From an uncultured Collinsella sp. (GTDB lineage: Bacteria; Actinomycetota; Coriobacteriia; Coriobacteriales; Coriobacteriaceae): a stretch of 58,598 nucleotides of DNA. The notes beneath the pieces are model-generated. The model saw only the letters and a program-made list of their open reading frames with translations, was not told the origin of the DNA and made no database searches. The DNA is taken from positions 1 to 58,598 of the forward strand of contig CABUBH010000007.1 of assembly GCA_902489775.1 (NCBI GenBank), in the 5' to 3' direction. The position numbers and the translations under genes were made by a program. Shown piece after piece: positions 1 to 8,190 of this stretch (positions within the stretch are counted from its first letter, which is position 1; each line of letters opens with the position of its first letter).

Positions 1-56
1 GGACTTGCAGCGACGGACCTCAGGACACTCTTACACCACGTCTGTGCGCGCGACCG

Positions 57-84
57 GGAGGGGCCTTACGAGGCCCCTCCTTTT
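57..84 (+). terminator. Rho-independent terminator of an off-window upstream transcript
   Basis: A 9-bp stem (GGAGGGGCC / GGCCCCTCC) with a 6-nt loop is followed by TTTT. Bases 1-56 are open in all three plus frames up to the hairpin, so they may be the 3' end of an RNA gene rather than of a protein gene; I could not recognise which. Confidence 0.75.
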
Positions 85-112
85 GTGTTTTGGGGCATGG
101 ATTTTGGACTCT

Positions 113-332
113 GTGGGCAAAAAATGCCAAATATGAGTACTGTTGCAAAAGAGGTGTCATATTTTTCGGCCTGCTCTGAGCGAAAATGGGCTCAAAATCA
201 ATTTATCTAACCCCCTTTAAAGGGCGTTTGACGGCTTTCAACCTCTTCGAATCGCTTAAAGTAAGCAATTTGCTCTCGATTTTGCTGCTACTAAATTGGT
301 GGCAGTACTCATATTTGCCACTTTTTGCCCAC
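113..332. repeat. 220-bp element bounded by about 32-bp imperfect terminal inverted repeats
   Basis: Bases 113-144 and the complement of 301-332 match at about 28 of 32 positions and share the core AAATATGAGTACTG. No convincing ORF lies inside and no target-site duplication is visible. It occupies most of the 345-base gap before the HPr gene. It could be a MITE-like element or a large stem-loop. Nothing else was recognised in this gap apart from a possible TACAAT -10 hexamer near 370. Confidence 0.5.
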
Positions 333-429
333 GGGGTATCCGGAGGGGCCCTCGGCAGGCATCTAACGCTACAATAGCTACCACGTGGCTGGGTTTGCCG
401 GCCGAATGTGCGATGTCGTGGGAGGGGAC

Positions 430-678
430 ATGGTCGAGTTTACAAAGACGATTAAAGATCCGTTGGGATTGCATGCCCGCCCGGTTGCGCTGCTTTATGA
501 CATTATCGCCAAGCATCGTAGTGACGTGTCGGTTTCGATTGGCAATCGTCATGTCGATGGCCGAGACGTTATAGGGCTCATGGCACTCTGTGGCGAATGT
601 GGCGAGGACATCGTGTTCCGCGTTTCGGGCGTGGATGAGGCCTCCTGTGTCACATCGATCAGAAATCTCTCGCTCTAA
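430..678 (+). CDS. ptsH: HPr-like phosphocarrier protein
   Basis: 82-aa protein with the usual HPr length and fold signature. The active-site block GLHARP places the phospho-accepting histidine exactly at His15. HPr carries phosphate from enzyme I to PTS EIIA domains in the cytoplasm, and an EIIBC is encoded at 38.3 kb. The start is fixed by GGAGGGG just upstream of ATG 430; the longer reading from 385 has no such site. Odd feature: the position equivalent to the regulatory Ser46 of Firmicute HPr is Asp46 (GRDVIGLM), so HPr-kinase control at this site looks impossible. No enzyme I gene is adjacent, so this may be a specialised HPr paralogue. Confidence 0.85.
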   Translation: MVEFTKTIKDPLGLHARPVALLYDIIAKHRSDVSVSIGNRHVDGRDVIGLMALCGECGEDIVFRVSGVDEASCVTSIRNLSL

Positions 679-685
679 GCATGAT

Positions 686-723
686 AGGGCGCGGTAAAGG
701 ATGGTCCTTTGCTGCGCCTTTTT
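686..723 (+). terminator. Terminator after the HPr gene
   Basis: Imperfect stem AGGGCGC / GCGCCT with an inner AAAGGA / TCCTTT helix, ending in TTTTT, 8 bases after the HPr stop codon. Confidence 0.75.
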
Positions 724-769
724 GTTTCGTATAGGAAACTTTTTCGAAATCTGAATGGGGACCCTTTCC

Positions 770-825
770 AAAAAGTTAACCACGTGCTAGTTTACTATAG
801 CGAACATAGACGTGGTTAACTTTTT
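770..825. promoter_or_regulatory. Perfect 16-bp inverted repeat upstream of feoA, probable metal-regulator operator
   Basis: AAAAAGTTAACCACGT (770-785) and its exact complement (810-825) flank a 24-bp spacer that contains AT-rich -10-like sequence. Each arm contains GTTAAC, which resembles a DtxR/MntR-type half site. The position directly before the feo genes suggests iron-responsive repression; this is inference. Confidence 0.65.
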
Positions 826-866
826 ACGCGTCGATGTTGAGGACGAACTGACGTTAGGAGCAACTC

Positions 867-1109
867 ATGTCTTGCGGACCGCAGATGCCGGCCATGCCGC
901 TTTCGATGGTAAAAGCGGGCGAAACCGTGCGCGTGTCTCGTGTAAAGGGCAATGAGGACATGAAGCACCACCTCAAGGACCTCGGCTTTGTCGAGGGCAA
1001 CGAAATCCACGTGGTGAGCTCGAGTGGCGCCAATATCATCGTCACGGTGCTGGGCGCACGCTTTGGCATCGATTCCAAGGTTGCCATGCACATCATGACC
1101 GTCGGTTAG
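867..1109 (+). CDS. feoA: FeoA-family protein (first copy)
   Basis: 80-aa SH3-like FeoA protein. The family core is visible: a beta-strand region with AGETVRVSRVKG, the DLGFVEGNEI turn and a C-terminal VAMHIM strand. FeoA is a small cytoplasmic partner of the FeoB ferrous-iron channel. An N-terminal extension of about 15 residues with a Cys (MSCGPQMP) precedes the domain. AGGAGC lies 5 bases before the ATG. It is the first gene after the 770-825 dyad and is followed 39 bases later by a second feoA, so they are likely co-transcribed with feoB. Confidence 0.88.
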   Translation: MSCGPQMPAMPLSMVKAGETVRVSRVKGNEDMKHHLKDLGFVEGNEIHVVSSSGANIIVTVLGARFGIDSKVAMHIMTVG

Positions 1110-1148
1110 TCTGCAGCATTTCATAAAAACCGAAAGGGGGACAAGAGG

Positions 1149-1370
1149 ATGAAGACGTTGGGTGACGTTAAGGTGGGCGAGAGCTCCACCATCGTCAAGC
1201 TTCACGGTGAGGGTGCGCTTCGCCGCCACCTTATGGACTTGGGGCTCATCAAGGGCACTTCGTTCAAGGTCGTGAAGGTCGCGCCGCTCGGTGATCCGGT
1301 CGAGATCAACGTGCGCGGCTACGAGCTTTCCATCCGCAAGGAGGAGGCGGCCGTCGTCGAGGTCCAGTAA
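1149..1370 (+). CDS. feoA: FeoA-family protein (second copy)
   Basis: 73-aa protein of typical FeoA length. It has the conserved RRHLMDLGLIKGT segment and the hydrophobic GYELSIRKEEA C-terminus. A GGGGGA ribosome-binding site precedes ATG 1149. Two feoA genes before one feoB are common in anaerobes; the copies differ clearly, so they are not a recent duplication. It presumably acts with the first FeoA in FeoB complex assembly or gating. Spacing supports a feoA-feoA-feoB unit, although a dyad and a hairpin in the 123-base gap before feoB allow separate control. Confidence 0.88.
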   Translation: MKTLGDVKVGESSTIVKLHGEGALRRHLMDLGLIKGTSFKVVKVAPLGDPVEINVRGYELSIRKEEAAVVEVQ

Positions 1371-1398
1371 GGGCTCGCGGCGTATATTTCTGCAGATA

Positions 1399-1418
1399 AA
1401 GTTAGGTATTTCTAACTT
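1399..1418. promoter_or_regulatory. Dyad upstream of feoB
   Basis: AAGTTAG-N6-CTAACTT, a 7-bp perfect dyad. It shares AAGTTA with the arms of the 770-825 repeat and resembles a DtxR-type box, so an internal iron-responsive site before feoB is plausible. A 7-bp GC hairpin (1449-1472) without a T-run follows. Confidence 0.45.
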
Positions 1419-1493
1419 AATGCAGCATCTTTGAAGCACATTATCCAGCCTGCGCGGAGAAAGCAGCGCAGGCACACAAGGAAGAAGGATTGA

Positions 1494-3821
1494 ATGGCGG
1501 ATTCTCAGATCCATGTCGCGCTGGCGGGTAACCCCAACTGCGGCAAGACCACGCTTTTCAACCTGATCACCGGCGCCAACGGCTACGTTGGCAACTGGCC
1601 CGGCGTCACGGTTGAGAAAAAGGAGGCCAAGCTCCTAAGCGACAAGAACGTTACCATCACGGACCTCCCCGGCATCTACTCGCTTTCCCCCTACAGCCCC
1701 GAGGAGCAGTGCTCGCGCGACTACCTCATGAGCGGTGAGCCCGATGTCGTCGTCCAGGTGGTCGATGCCACCAACCTCGAGCGTAACCTGTACCTGGCGC
1801 TTCAGGTTATCGAGACCGGCCTGCCCGTGGTTGTTGCCCTCAACATGGCCGACTTGGTCGAGAAGAACGGCGACAAGATCGACACGGACAAACTCTCCAA
1901 GAAGCTCGGCTGCCCGGTTATGATGATCTCCGCTCTTAAGAACAAGGGCATCAAGGAGCTCTTCGAGCAGGTCAAGAAGTCCGCAGCTTCCAAGGGCCAG
2001 GTGCCGGAGCACAAGTTCGATTCCTCCATCGAGGACGTTCTGACGCATATCGAGAACAACCTTCCGGCAAGCGTCCCCGCCAACAAGCGCCGCTACTATG
2101 CCGTCAAGCTGTTCGAGCGCGATGCGGACGCCTGCAAGCTCATCAACCTCACCAAGGAGAAGGCTGCTCGCGTAGAGCAGCTGGTCGCCCAGTGCGAGCA
2201 GGATTGCGACGACGATGCCGAGTCCATCATCACCGGTGAGCGCTACGGCGTGATCGCTCACATCATCGACGAGTGCCTCACCAAAGCCCCGGCCAAGATG
2301 AGCACCTCCGAGAAGATCGACCGCGTGGTTACCAACCGTATCCTGGGCCTGCCGATTTTTGTCGTCATCATGTTCTGCGTGTACTACATCGCCGTTTCCA
2401 CCTTGGGTGGCACGGTGACGGACTTCACCAACGACCAGCTCTTCGGCACCGACGGCTGGTACGTGCTCGGTCAGGGCCGCGACGCTTACGACGCGGCTGT
2501 CGAGGCCGCGGGTGACGACGCCGACTCGGTCGACCCGGCACAGTACGGCCCCTATGTCCCGGGTATCACCACCATGGTGCACGATGCCCTCGTGGCGGGT
2601 GGCACCGAGGACGGTGGCCTGGTCGATTCGCTGGTCTGCGACGGTATCGTTGGCGGCCTGGGCGCCATCTTCGGCTTTGTGCCGCAGATGTTCCTGCTGT
2701 TCGTGATGCTGTCCTTCCTGGAGGACTGCGGCTACATGGCCCGCGTCGCCTTCATCATGGACCGCGTGTTCCGCCGCTTTGGCCTGTCCGGTAAGTCGTT
2801 CATCCCCATGCTCGTGTCCTCGGGCTGCGGCGTCCCCGGCGTCATGGCCACCAAGACCATCGAGAACGAGAAGGACCGCCGCATGACGGTCATGACCACC
2901 ACGTTCATCCCCTGCGGCGCCAAGCTGCCGATCATCGCCCTGCTCATGGGCTCCATCATTGGCGATTCTTCCACCACGGCCGCATGGATCAGCCCGCTCT
3001 TCTACTTCCTGGGCGTCTTTGCCGTCATCGCCTCGGGCCTCATGCTCAAGAAGACCAAGCTCTTCGCCGGTCGCCCGACGCCGTTCGTTATGGAGCTTCC
3101 CGCCTACCACTTCCCGGCGATCCGCTCTTGGGCGCTGCACGTGTGGGAGCGCTGCTGGGCCTTTATCAAGAAGGCCGGCACGGTCATCTTCGCGTCCACT
3201 GTCGTGGTTTGGTTCCTGTCCAACTTTGGTAGCTACAACGGTTCCTTTGGCTTCCTGCCTGCGATGGACGGCATCCCCGAGGAGTTCATGGACTACTCCG
3301 TGCTCGCCATGCTGGGCAACCTGGTCGCTTGGATCTTCGCCCCGCTCGGCTTTAGCACCTGGCAGGCAACCGCACTGACCGTCTCTGGCCTCGTCGCCAA
3401 GGAGAACGTCGTCGCCACCGCCGGCTCGCTGCTGTCCGTCGCCGACGCGGGCGAGACCGACCCGAGCCTGTGGACCGCGTTTGCCGGCATGTTCCCCACC
3501 ATGGGCGCTTGCGTTGCCTTCGGCGCCTTCAACCTGCTGTGCGCTCCGTGCTTTGCCGCCATTGGCACCATCCGCAACCAGATGGACTCTGGCAAGTGGA
3601 CCGCGATTGCCATCGGCTACGAGTGCGCCTTCGCTTGGGTGATCGGCCTGTTCATCAACCAGTTCTACAACCTGCTTGTCCTTGGGCAGTTTGGTATCTG
3701 GACGGTTGTGGCCATTGTGCTGCTGGTTGCGATGCTCTTCCAGATTTTCCGTCCCATGCCCAAGCATGCATGGACCGATGAGGACGAGACCAACGCTGCC
3801 TCCGCCGCAGTTTCCGCTTAA
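1494..3821 (+). CDS. feoB: FeoB ferrous iron transport protein
   Basis: 775-aa inner-membrane Fe2+ transporter. The N-terminal G-protein domain shows G1 GNPNCGKTT (Gly12-Thr20), G3 DLPG, and G4 NMAD. It is followed by the FeoB helical region and a C-terminal membrane domain from about residue 280. The two gate modules are recognisable: the segment around EDCGYMARVAF with SGCGVPG, and the FIPCGAKLP segment. A polar insertion (about residues 310-360) sits after the first membrane helix. It ends with an acidic cytoplasmic tail. ATG 1494 has an AAGGAAGAAGG site upstream. It is followed by a strong terminator and then the small Cys-rich partner gene. Confidence 0.96.
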   Translation: MADSQIHVALAGNPNCGKTTLFNLITGANGYVGNWPGVTVEKKEAKLLSDKNVTITDLPGIYSLSPYSPEEQCSRDYLMSGEPDVVVQVVDATNLERNLYLALQVIETGLPVVVALNMADLVEKNGDKIDTDKLSKKLGCPVMMISALKNKGIKELFEQVKKSAASKGQVPEHKFDSSIEDVLTHIENNLPASVPANKRRYYAVKLFERDADACKLINLTKEKAARVEQLVAQCEQDCDDDAESIITGERYGVIAHIIDECLTKAPAKMSTSEKIDRVVTNRILGLPIFVVIMFCVYYIAVSTLGGTVTDFTNDQLFGTDGWYVLGQGRDAYDAAVEAAGDDADSVDPAQYGPYVPGITTMVHDALVAGGTEDGGLVDSLVCDGIVGGLGAIFGFVPQMFLLFVMLSFLEDCGYMARVAFIMDRVFRRFGLSGKSFIPMLVSSGCGVPGVMATKTIENEKDRRMTVMTTTFIPCGAKLPIIALLMGSIIGDSSTTAAWISPLFYFLGVFAVIASGLMLKKTKLFAGRPTPFVMELPAYHFPAIRSWALHVWERCWAFIKKAGTVIFASTVVVWFLSNFGSYNGSFGFLPAMDGIPEEFMDYSVLAMLGNLVAWIFAPLGFSTWQATALTVSGLVAKENVVATAGSLLSVADAGETDPSLWTAFAGMFPTMGACVAFGAFNLLCAPCFAAIGTIRNQMDSGKWTAIAIGYECAFAWVIGLFINQFYNLLVLGQFGIWTVVAIVLLVAMLFQIFRPMPKHAWTDEDETNAASAAVSA

Positions 3822-3850
3822 GTCCGAATAAGGATTAACCCCTTTCCACG

Positions 3851-3883
3851 AGCCCGGGTGTCCCAGCGACACCCGGGCTTTTT
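3851..3883 (+). terminator. Terminator after feoB
   Basis: 12-bp perfect stem (AGCCCGGGTGTC / GACACCCGGGCT) with a 5-nt loop followed by TTTTT, 30 bases after the feoB stop. Confidence 0.9.
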
Positions 3884-3907
3884 GGTGGGGGAGATGTGGC
3901 GTTTCCG

Positions 3908-3950
3908 CAGATAAAACCGACCAAAACAAACCTGTCCCTTTTTGGTAGGT
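3908..3950 (-). repeat. Intergenic repeat family F3, reverse copy
   Basis: The complement of 3908-3950 matches the repeats at 36409-36461 and 39847-39900 (core ACAGGTTTATTTTGG then GTTTTATCTG). It is non-coding and lies between feoB and the small partner gene. Confidence 0.7.
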
Positions 3951-3996
3951 GGAGAATGGGGTAAAGTAAGTGATGGTTAACTAGAGGAGGCTTGCT

Positions 3997-4197
3997 ATGG
4001 CACCTATCGATATTGCTGTACTGGCTGTTATCGGTATTGCGTTTGTCGCGGTATGCGTGCGCATCTACCGCAAGGGCACCTGCGCCGACTGCGCTCAGGG
4101 TGGCGTTTGCACGGGGCATTGCTCCAACAAAAAGACCTGTGCCGCACTTAAGGGCGTAGACAAAATCGCCGAAGACTTGGGCCGCGGTATTCATTAG
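3997..4197 (+). CDS. FeoB-associated Cys-rich membrane protein
   Basis: 66-aa protein with one N-terminal membrane helix (about residues 5-22), a short basic loop (RIYRKG) and a cysteine cluster (CADC, CTGHC, CAAL). This is the pattern of the small FeoB-associated Cys-rich proteins found behind feoB in Gram-positive anaerobes. A role as metal-handling accessory at the membrane is inferred from context. AGAGGAGG precedes ATG 3997. The feoB terminator upstream implies its own promoter or read-through. Confidence 0.8.
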   Translation: MAPIDIAVLAVIGIAFVAVCVRIYRKGTCADCAQGGVCTGHCSNKKTCAALKGVDKIAEDLGRGIH

Positions 4198-4299
4198 CCG
4201 ACCGGCGTTTGGGTATGTTTGACTGCGGATGCGGCAGTTGCTGATACGATAAGTACGTTAGCAACTGCCGCCGAGCGGCTCAAACGAAAGGAAGCCTGT

Positions 4300-6249
4300 A
4301 TGGAGTCCTCTGCCTACCCGATGCTCTTTAGCCCGATCAAGGTCGGTACAACCGAGGTCAAGAACCGCGTCTTTATGCCGCCGGTGTCCACCAACCTGGC
4401 CGATCATGGCTATGTGACCGACGACTTGGTCGATCATTACCGTGCCCGCGCCAAGGGCGGCGTGGGCCTCATCATTACCGAGGTCGTGACGGTCGAGCCT
4501 ACCTATACCTATCTGCCGGGTGACATGTGCTGCTACGACGACACGTTTATCCCCGGCTGGGAAAAGCTCGCCGCGGCCGTCCACGAGTATGGCTGCAAGA
4601 TCATGCCGCAGCTCTTCCATCCCGCCTACATGGCCTTTAACATTCCGGGCACGCCGCGCCTGGTCGCTCCGTCCTTTGTGGGCCCGTCTTACGCCCGCGA
4701 GGCACCGCGCCCCATCACGGTCGACGAGATTCACGAGCTCACGCATCAGTTTGGCGACGCTGCCGTGCGTATGCAGAAGGCTGGCGTCGATGGCGTTGAA
4801 GTCCATGCGGCACACGCCCACGGCATGCTCGGCGGCTTTTTGACTCCGCTCTACAACAAGCGTACCGACGAGTACGGCGGCTCGCTCGACGCCCGCATGC
4901 GCTTCTTACTCGAGGTCATCGCCGAGATTCGCGAGCGCTGCGGCAAGGACTTTATCATCGACGTCCGCATCTCGGGCGATGAGTACACCGATGGCGGCCT
5001 GACCCTCAACGACATGATCTACGTCTCGCGTCGCCTGGAGAAGGCCGGCGTCGACATGATTCATGTGTCGGGCGGTACCACCATCAAGCGCGGCTCCGCG
5101 ATTCCCGCCGCCGGCACGCAGCAGGCCTCGCACGCCGCTTGCTCGCGCGAGATCAAAAAGCACGTCAACATTCCCGTCGCCACGGTCGGCCACATTAACG
5201 AGGCATGGATTGCCGAGGAACTGATCGAGGACGGTGCCGCCGACATCTGCATGATGGGCCGCGCCAATCTGTGCGATGCCGAGTTCTGCAACAAGGCCGC
5301 TGCCGGCAACGCCGACGACATCCGCCCCTGCATTGGCTGCCTGCGCTGCCTGAACGGCATTATGTTTGGCAAGCGCATCTCCTGCACCGTCAACCCCGAT
5401 GTTGAGCGCGACGAGGCCGGTTACGAGCCTGCCACCGAGGCCAAGAACGTACTGGTTGTGGGTGCTGGTCCTGCGGGCATGGAGGCAGCCTACATTGCCG
5501 CCAAGCGCGGCCACAACGTGGTGCTCGTGGATAAGCAGGATGAGCCGGGCGGCGAGATGCGTATCGCGGCCGTTCCGCCGGCAAAGCAGGAACTCACCCG
5601 CGTGATCAAGTATCAGTACCGTCGCCTGGCCGAGGCCGGCGTGAAGTGCGTATTTGGCACCGAGCTTACTGCCGAGGACATTCAGCGTGACTACGCGGGT
5701 TACGAGGTTGTCCTGGCTTATGGCGCCGAGCCCATCGCCCCGGCCTTCATGCAGGGCTTTAAGCAGGTTATGACGGCCGACGACCTGCTGGGCGGCAAGG
5801 CTTTCCCGGGCAAGAAGATCGTTATTGTGGGCGGCGGCACCGTCGGCTGCGAGACGGCCGATTACCTGGCCCCGCTGGTCAACGACCTCTCGCCGGCCAA
5901 TCGCGATGTCACCGTCATCGAGATGACCAAGACGCTCGCCGCCAACGAGGGCGGCGCCGGTCGCGCGGTGCTCATCATGCGCATGCTCTCAAAGGGCGTC
6001 CACGTGCTGACCGAGGCCAAGGTGACCGAGATTACCGAGGATGCCATCAGCTACGAGAAGGACGGCGAGGTCCACACCATCGCCGATGCCGATACGCTGG
6101 TGCTTGCCATGGGCTATCGTCCCAATACCAAGCTGGCCGACGACCTGGTTGCAGCTGGCATTGCTGTCCACGTGCTGGGCGATGCCCAGAAGTGTGGCAA
6201 CATCCGCGATGCCATCGGCGATGGCTATAAGGTTGCCTGCGAGCTCTAG
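4300..6249 (+). CDS. NADH:flavin oxidoreductase / 2-enoate reductase family (OYE-type, Fe-S and FAD)
   Basis: 649-aa three-domain enzyme. Residues 1-330 are an old-yellow-enzyme TIM barrel for FMN (start SPIKVGTTEVKNRVFMPP). Then comes a 4Fe-4S motif with Cys344, Cys347, Cys350 and Cys362 (CIGCLRC). The C-terminal half has two Rossmann folds (VLVVGAGPAGMEAA and KIVIVGGGTVGCETA) for FAD and NAD(P)H. This is the layout of 2,4-dienoyl-CoA reductase, enoate reductase and bile-acid or flavonoid reductases; the substrate cannot be told from sequence. ATG 4300 is preferred over 4219 because GAAAGGA lies just upstream. It stands alone, with no co-directional partner. Confidence 0.93.
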   Translation: MESSAYPMLFSPIKVGTTEVKNRVFMPPVSTNLADHGYVTDDLVDHYRARAKGGVGLIITEVVTVEPTYTYLPGDMCCYDDTFIPGWEKLAAAVHEYGCKIMPQLFHPAYMAFNIPGTPRLVAPSFVGPSYAREAPRPITVDEIHELTHQFGDAAVRMQKAGVDGVEVHAAHAHGMLGGFLTPLYNKRTDEYGGSLDARMRFLLEVIAEIRERCGKDFIIDVRISGDEYTDGGLTLNDMIYVSRRLEKAGVDMIHVSGGTTIKRGSAIPAAGTQQASHAACSREIKKHVNIPVATVGHINEAWIAEELIEDGAADICMMGRANLCDAEFCNKAAAGNADDIRPCIGCLRCLNGIMFGKRISCTVNPDVERDEAGYEPATEAKNVLVVGAGPAGMEAAYIAAKRGHNVVLVDKQDEPGGEMRIAAVPPAKQELTRVIKYQYRRLAEAGVKCVFGTELTAEDIQRDYAGYEVVLAYGAEPIAPAFMQGFKQVMTADDLLGGKAFPGKKIVIVGGGTVGCETADYLAPLVNDLSPANRDVTVIEMTKTLAANEGGAGRAVLIMRMLSKGVHVLTEAKVTEITEDAISYEKDGEVHTIADADTLVLAMGYRPNTKLADDLVAAGIAVHVLGDAQKCGNIRDAIGDGYKVACEL

Positions 6250-6338
6250 TCACTCCCTTGGTGCATGGGAGTCAGGTTGGTTTGCGCCAAGTTGATGCAT
6301 GTAAACCTGATTCCATTGCGCCAGTCGATAGCAAAACA

Positions 6339-6366
6339 CGGCGGTCCCGTTTTGGGACGGCCGCCG
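6339..6366 (+). terminator. GC-rich hairpin after the oxidoreductase gene
   Basis: CGGCGG-TCCC / GGGA-(cgg)-CCGCCG stem with a short loop, about 90 bases past the stop codon. There is no clear T-run, so termination is only likely. Confidence 0.45.
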
Positions 6367-6401
6367 CTTGCGTTATATCAAAGAAAGATCATTGTCGAGC
6401 C

Positions 6402-6608
6402 TTAAATGCCTTTTGTCTGTGCGACTTCCGCAATCATGTTGCGGTTGTACACCAGATGCAAATACATCGCCTCGTGCGCTACGGTGGGGTTGCGCGCGGC
6501 GATGGCGTCGGCCACGCCACGGTGAGTGCGGATGGTCTCCTCGACGAGGTTGCCGCCATCCCAGGGCGGCTTCATGGAGTAGCGCCCGTACGCATCGAAT
6601 TGCTCCTC
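6402..6608 (-). pseudogene. C-terminal remnant of a GntR/FadR-type (FCD domain) regulator
   Basis: Reading the minus strand from 6608 to the stop at 6402 gives about 68 codons ending EAMYLHLVYNRNMIAEVAQ. They contain the FCD-like block THRGVADAIAARNP. This is the last helix pair of an FCD ligand-binding domain. The N-terminal winged helix and most of the FCD are missing, a stop codon (6609-6611) directly precedes the segment, and no start codon fits. It is best read as the decayed 3' end of a regulator gene. Confidence 0.7.
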
Positions 6609-6760
6609 TCATAGATGTGCGGCACAAAGAGCCCCGAGTTCATGCGAGCTCGGAGCTCGTTTCGTTTGGATTGCAGATGTATTGACAGGCGAAAACAGTC
6701 TGCGTCCGATATTGAGCCATACGAAAGCGAAATTATGCGTCTTAATTCCGTACGCAAATC

Positions 6761-6815
6761 AAGACGAAAATCGTTTGCGTCTTGGATAAATCAATACGCA
6801 AACGGTTTTCGTCTT
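6761..6815. promoter_or_regulatory. Inverted-repeat operator before the AlbA/GHKL-type gene
   Basis: AAGACGAAAATCGTTTGCGT (6761-6780) is mirrored by ACGCAAACGGTTTTCGTCTT (6796-6815), 19 of 20 positions, with a TATAAT hexamer at 6815-6820. Further partial copies (GCGTCTT, TACGCAAAT) lie just upstream at 6737-6758. It is a probable autoregulatory site. Confidence 0.6.
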
Positions 6816-6857
6816 ATAATACGGTCGTGAATAGTACGAAACGAAGAGGTTGTGCAT

Positions 6858-8111
6858 ATGGTTGTTAGAGAGAGCCCTACAGTCGAATACAAGGAAAGCG
6901 TTACGCCGACGTTTCTTAAAACGGTGAGCGCCTATGCAAACTACGGGACGGGCAAGATTGAGTTTGGCGTTGATGACGAGGGCGTGGTTGTCGGCCTTTC
7001 GGATCCGGTCGCAGAGTGTCTCCGCATCGAGAACATGATTAATGACAGCTTGGACCCCGCTCCCCGTTACACGCTCGAGCCCGATGAGAAACACGGGACC
7101 GTAATCCTTACGGTTTATGAGGGCCAGGACAAACCCTATCGAAGCAAGGGAAAGGCCTACAGGCGAAACGATTCGGCAACAGTGGAGGTCGACCGGTTTG
7201 AGTATGGCAGGCTGACGCTCGAAGGCAGCAACGTAACGTTCGACGCGCTCGCGTCGGCTCGCCAGGACTTGAGTTTTCACACGCTCGAGCATAAGTGTGT
7301 TGAACACCTTGGTATTTCCGAGCTAACGCCGGATATCATGCGTACGCTTCGCTTGCTCGGCAAGGACGGCTATACCAATGCCGCGGCGATATTGGCGGAT
7401 AAAAACGATTTTCCGGGCATCGACTGTGTGCGGTTTGGTGAGACCGAGGACGTTCTCTTAGATCGTGAGACGGCGACAAGTCTATCTGCAATTGAGCAGG
7501 TGGACAGGGCGGTTGCTATGTTTGCACGCTACTACCGTTATGAGCGTATCGAGGGGATGGAACGCGTCCAAACCGATCGAATTCCTCTTGAGGCGTTCCG
7601 CGAAGCTGTCGCAAACGCTTTGGTGCATCGGACATGGGACGTTCGGGCGAATGTTCAAATCGCTTTGTACGATGATCGCGTCGTTGTGACTTCCCCCGGA
7701 TCGCTACCCGCCGGTTTGACGACGGAACAATACCTGTATGGGCAGATATCCGTGCTCAGAAACCCAATTGTCGCCGAGGTCTTTTTAAAGCTGGATTACA
7801 TCGAGAAGTTCGGTACGGGAATCGCGCGAATCAGGCGAGCGTATCGAGATTCTTTGAGCCAGCCGGTATTTGATGTTCGCGGCGGCATGGTGGCCGTCAC
7901 GTTGCCCGTTATCGATGCCTTTGAAGGGTCTGAGGAAGAGGTCCAGGTTCTCAAGGTTTTGTCAGGCGGACGAATACTGTCGCGGGGTGAGATTGAGCAA
8001 CAGACGGGATTGAGCCGCACGCGCACGTTGACGGCGCTTGAATCTTTGCTCAACCGAAACTCGATCGTAAGGCGGGGGACAGGACGCGCCACGAAATACG
8101 AGCGCGCATAG
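6858..8111 (+). CDS. AlbA-type (Schlafen AlbA_2) domain regulator with GHKL-like domain and winged helix
   Basis: 417-aa protein. Residues about 5-115 form an AlbA_2/Schlafen-like domain (ESPTVEYKESVTPTFLKTVSAYAN, here only named by its ends; GKIEFGVDDEG). Residues about 230-330 match the divergent GHKL ATP-binding domain (FREAVANALVHR). The C-terminus (about 350-415) is a winged helix (GEIEQQTGLSRTRTLTALES). Such proteins are predicted transcriptional regulators or defence-linked ATP-binding proteins; the true function is unknown. ATG 6858 is chosen over GTG 6852 because GAAGAGG is well placed only for it. The strong inverted repeat upstream suggests autoregulation. Confidence 0.8.
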   Translation: MVVRESPTVEYKESVTPTFLKTVSAYANYGTGKIEFGVDDEGVVVGLSDPVAECLRIENMINDSLDPAPRYTLEPDEKHGTVILTVYEGQDKPYRSKGKAYRRNDSATVEVDRFEYGRLTLEGSNVTFDALASARQDLSFHTLEHKCVEHLGISELTPDIMRTLRLLGKDGYTNAAAILADKNDFPGIDCVRFGETEDVLLDRETATSLSAIEQVDRAVAMFARYYRYERIEGMERVQTDRIPLEAFREAVANALVHRTWDVRANVQIALYDDRVVVTSPGSLPAGLTTEQYLYGQISVLRNPIVAEVFLKLDYIEKFGTGIARIRRAYRDSLSQPVFDVRGGMVAVTLPVIDAFEGSEEEVQVLKVLSGGRILSRGEIEQQTGLSRTRTLTALESLLNRNSIVRRGTGRATKYERA

Positions 8112-8134
8112 CTCAAAAGAGCAAAGCTACAAAA

Positions 8135-8166
8135 CAGGCCCCAAGCCTACACCGGCTTGGGGCCTG
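8135..8166. terminator. Convergent terminator hairpin
   Basis: 13-bp perfect stem CAGGCCCCAAGCC / GGCTTGGGGCCTG with a 6-nt loop between two convergent genes. The T-rich tail lies on the minus-strand side (CTGTTTTG), so it fits best as terminator of the minus ATPase gene and may serve both. Confidence 0.75.
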
Positions 8167-8190
8167 CTGTCCTCTGGGATATTGGCGCCT

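Noticed and set aside
1..56. Possible tRNA, tmRNA or SRP RNA 3' end
   Set aside because: No CCA end, anticodon arm or SRP core could be found in the visible bases; only the terminator is supported.
1635..3929. Long minus-strand open frame opposite feoB
   Set aside because: It is the shadow of a high-GC gene; it has no family resemblance and is rich in His/Asp/Gly as expected from complemented codons.
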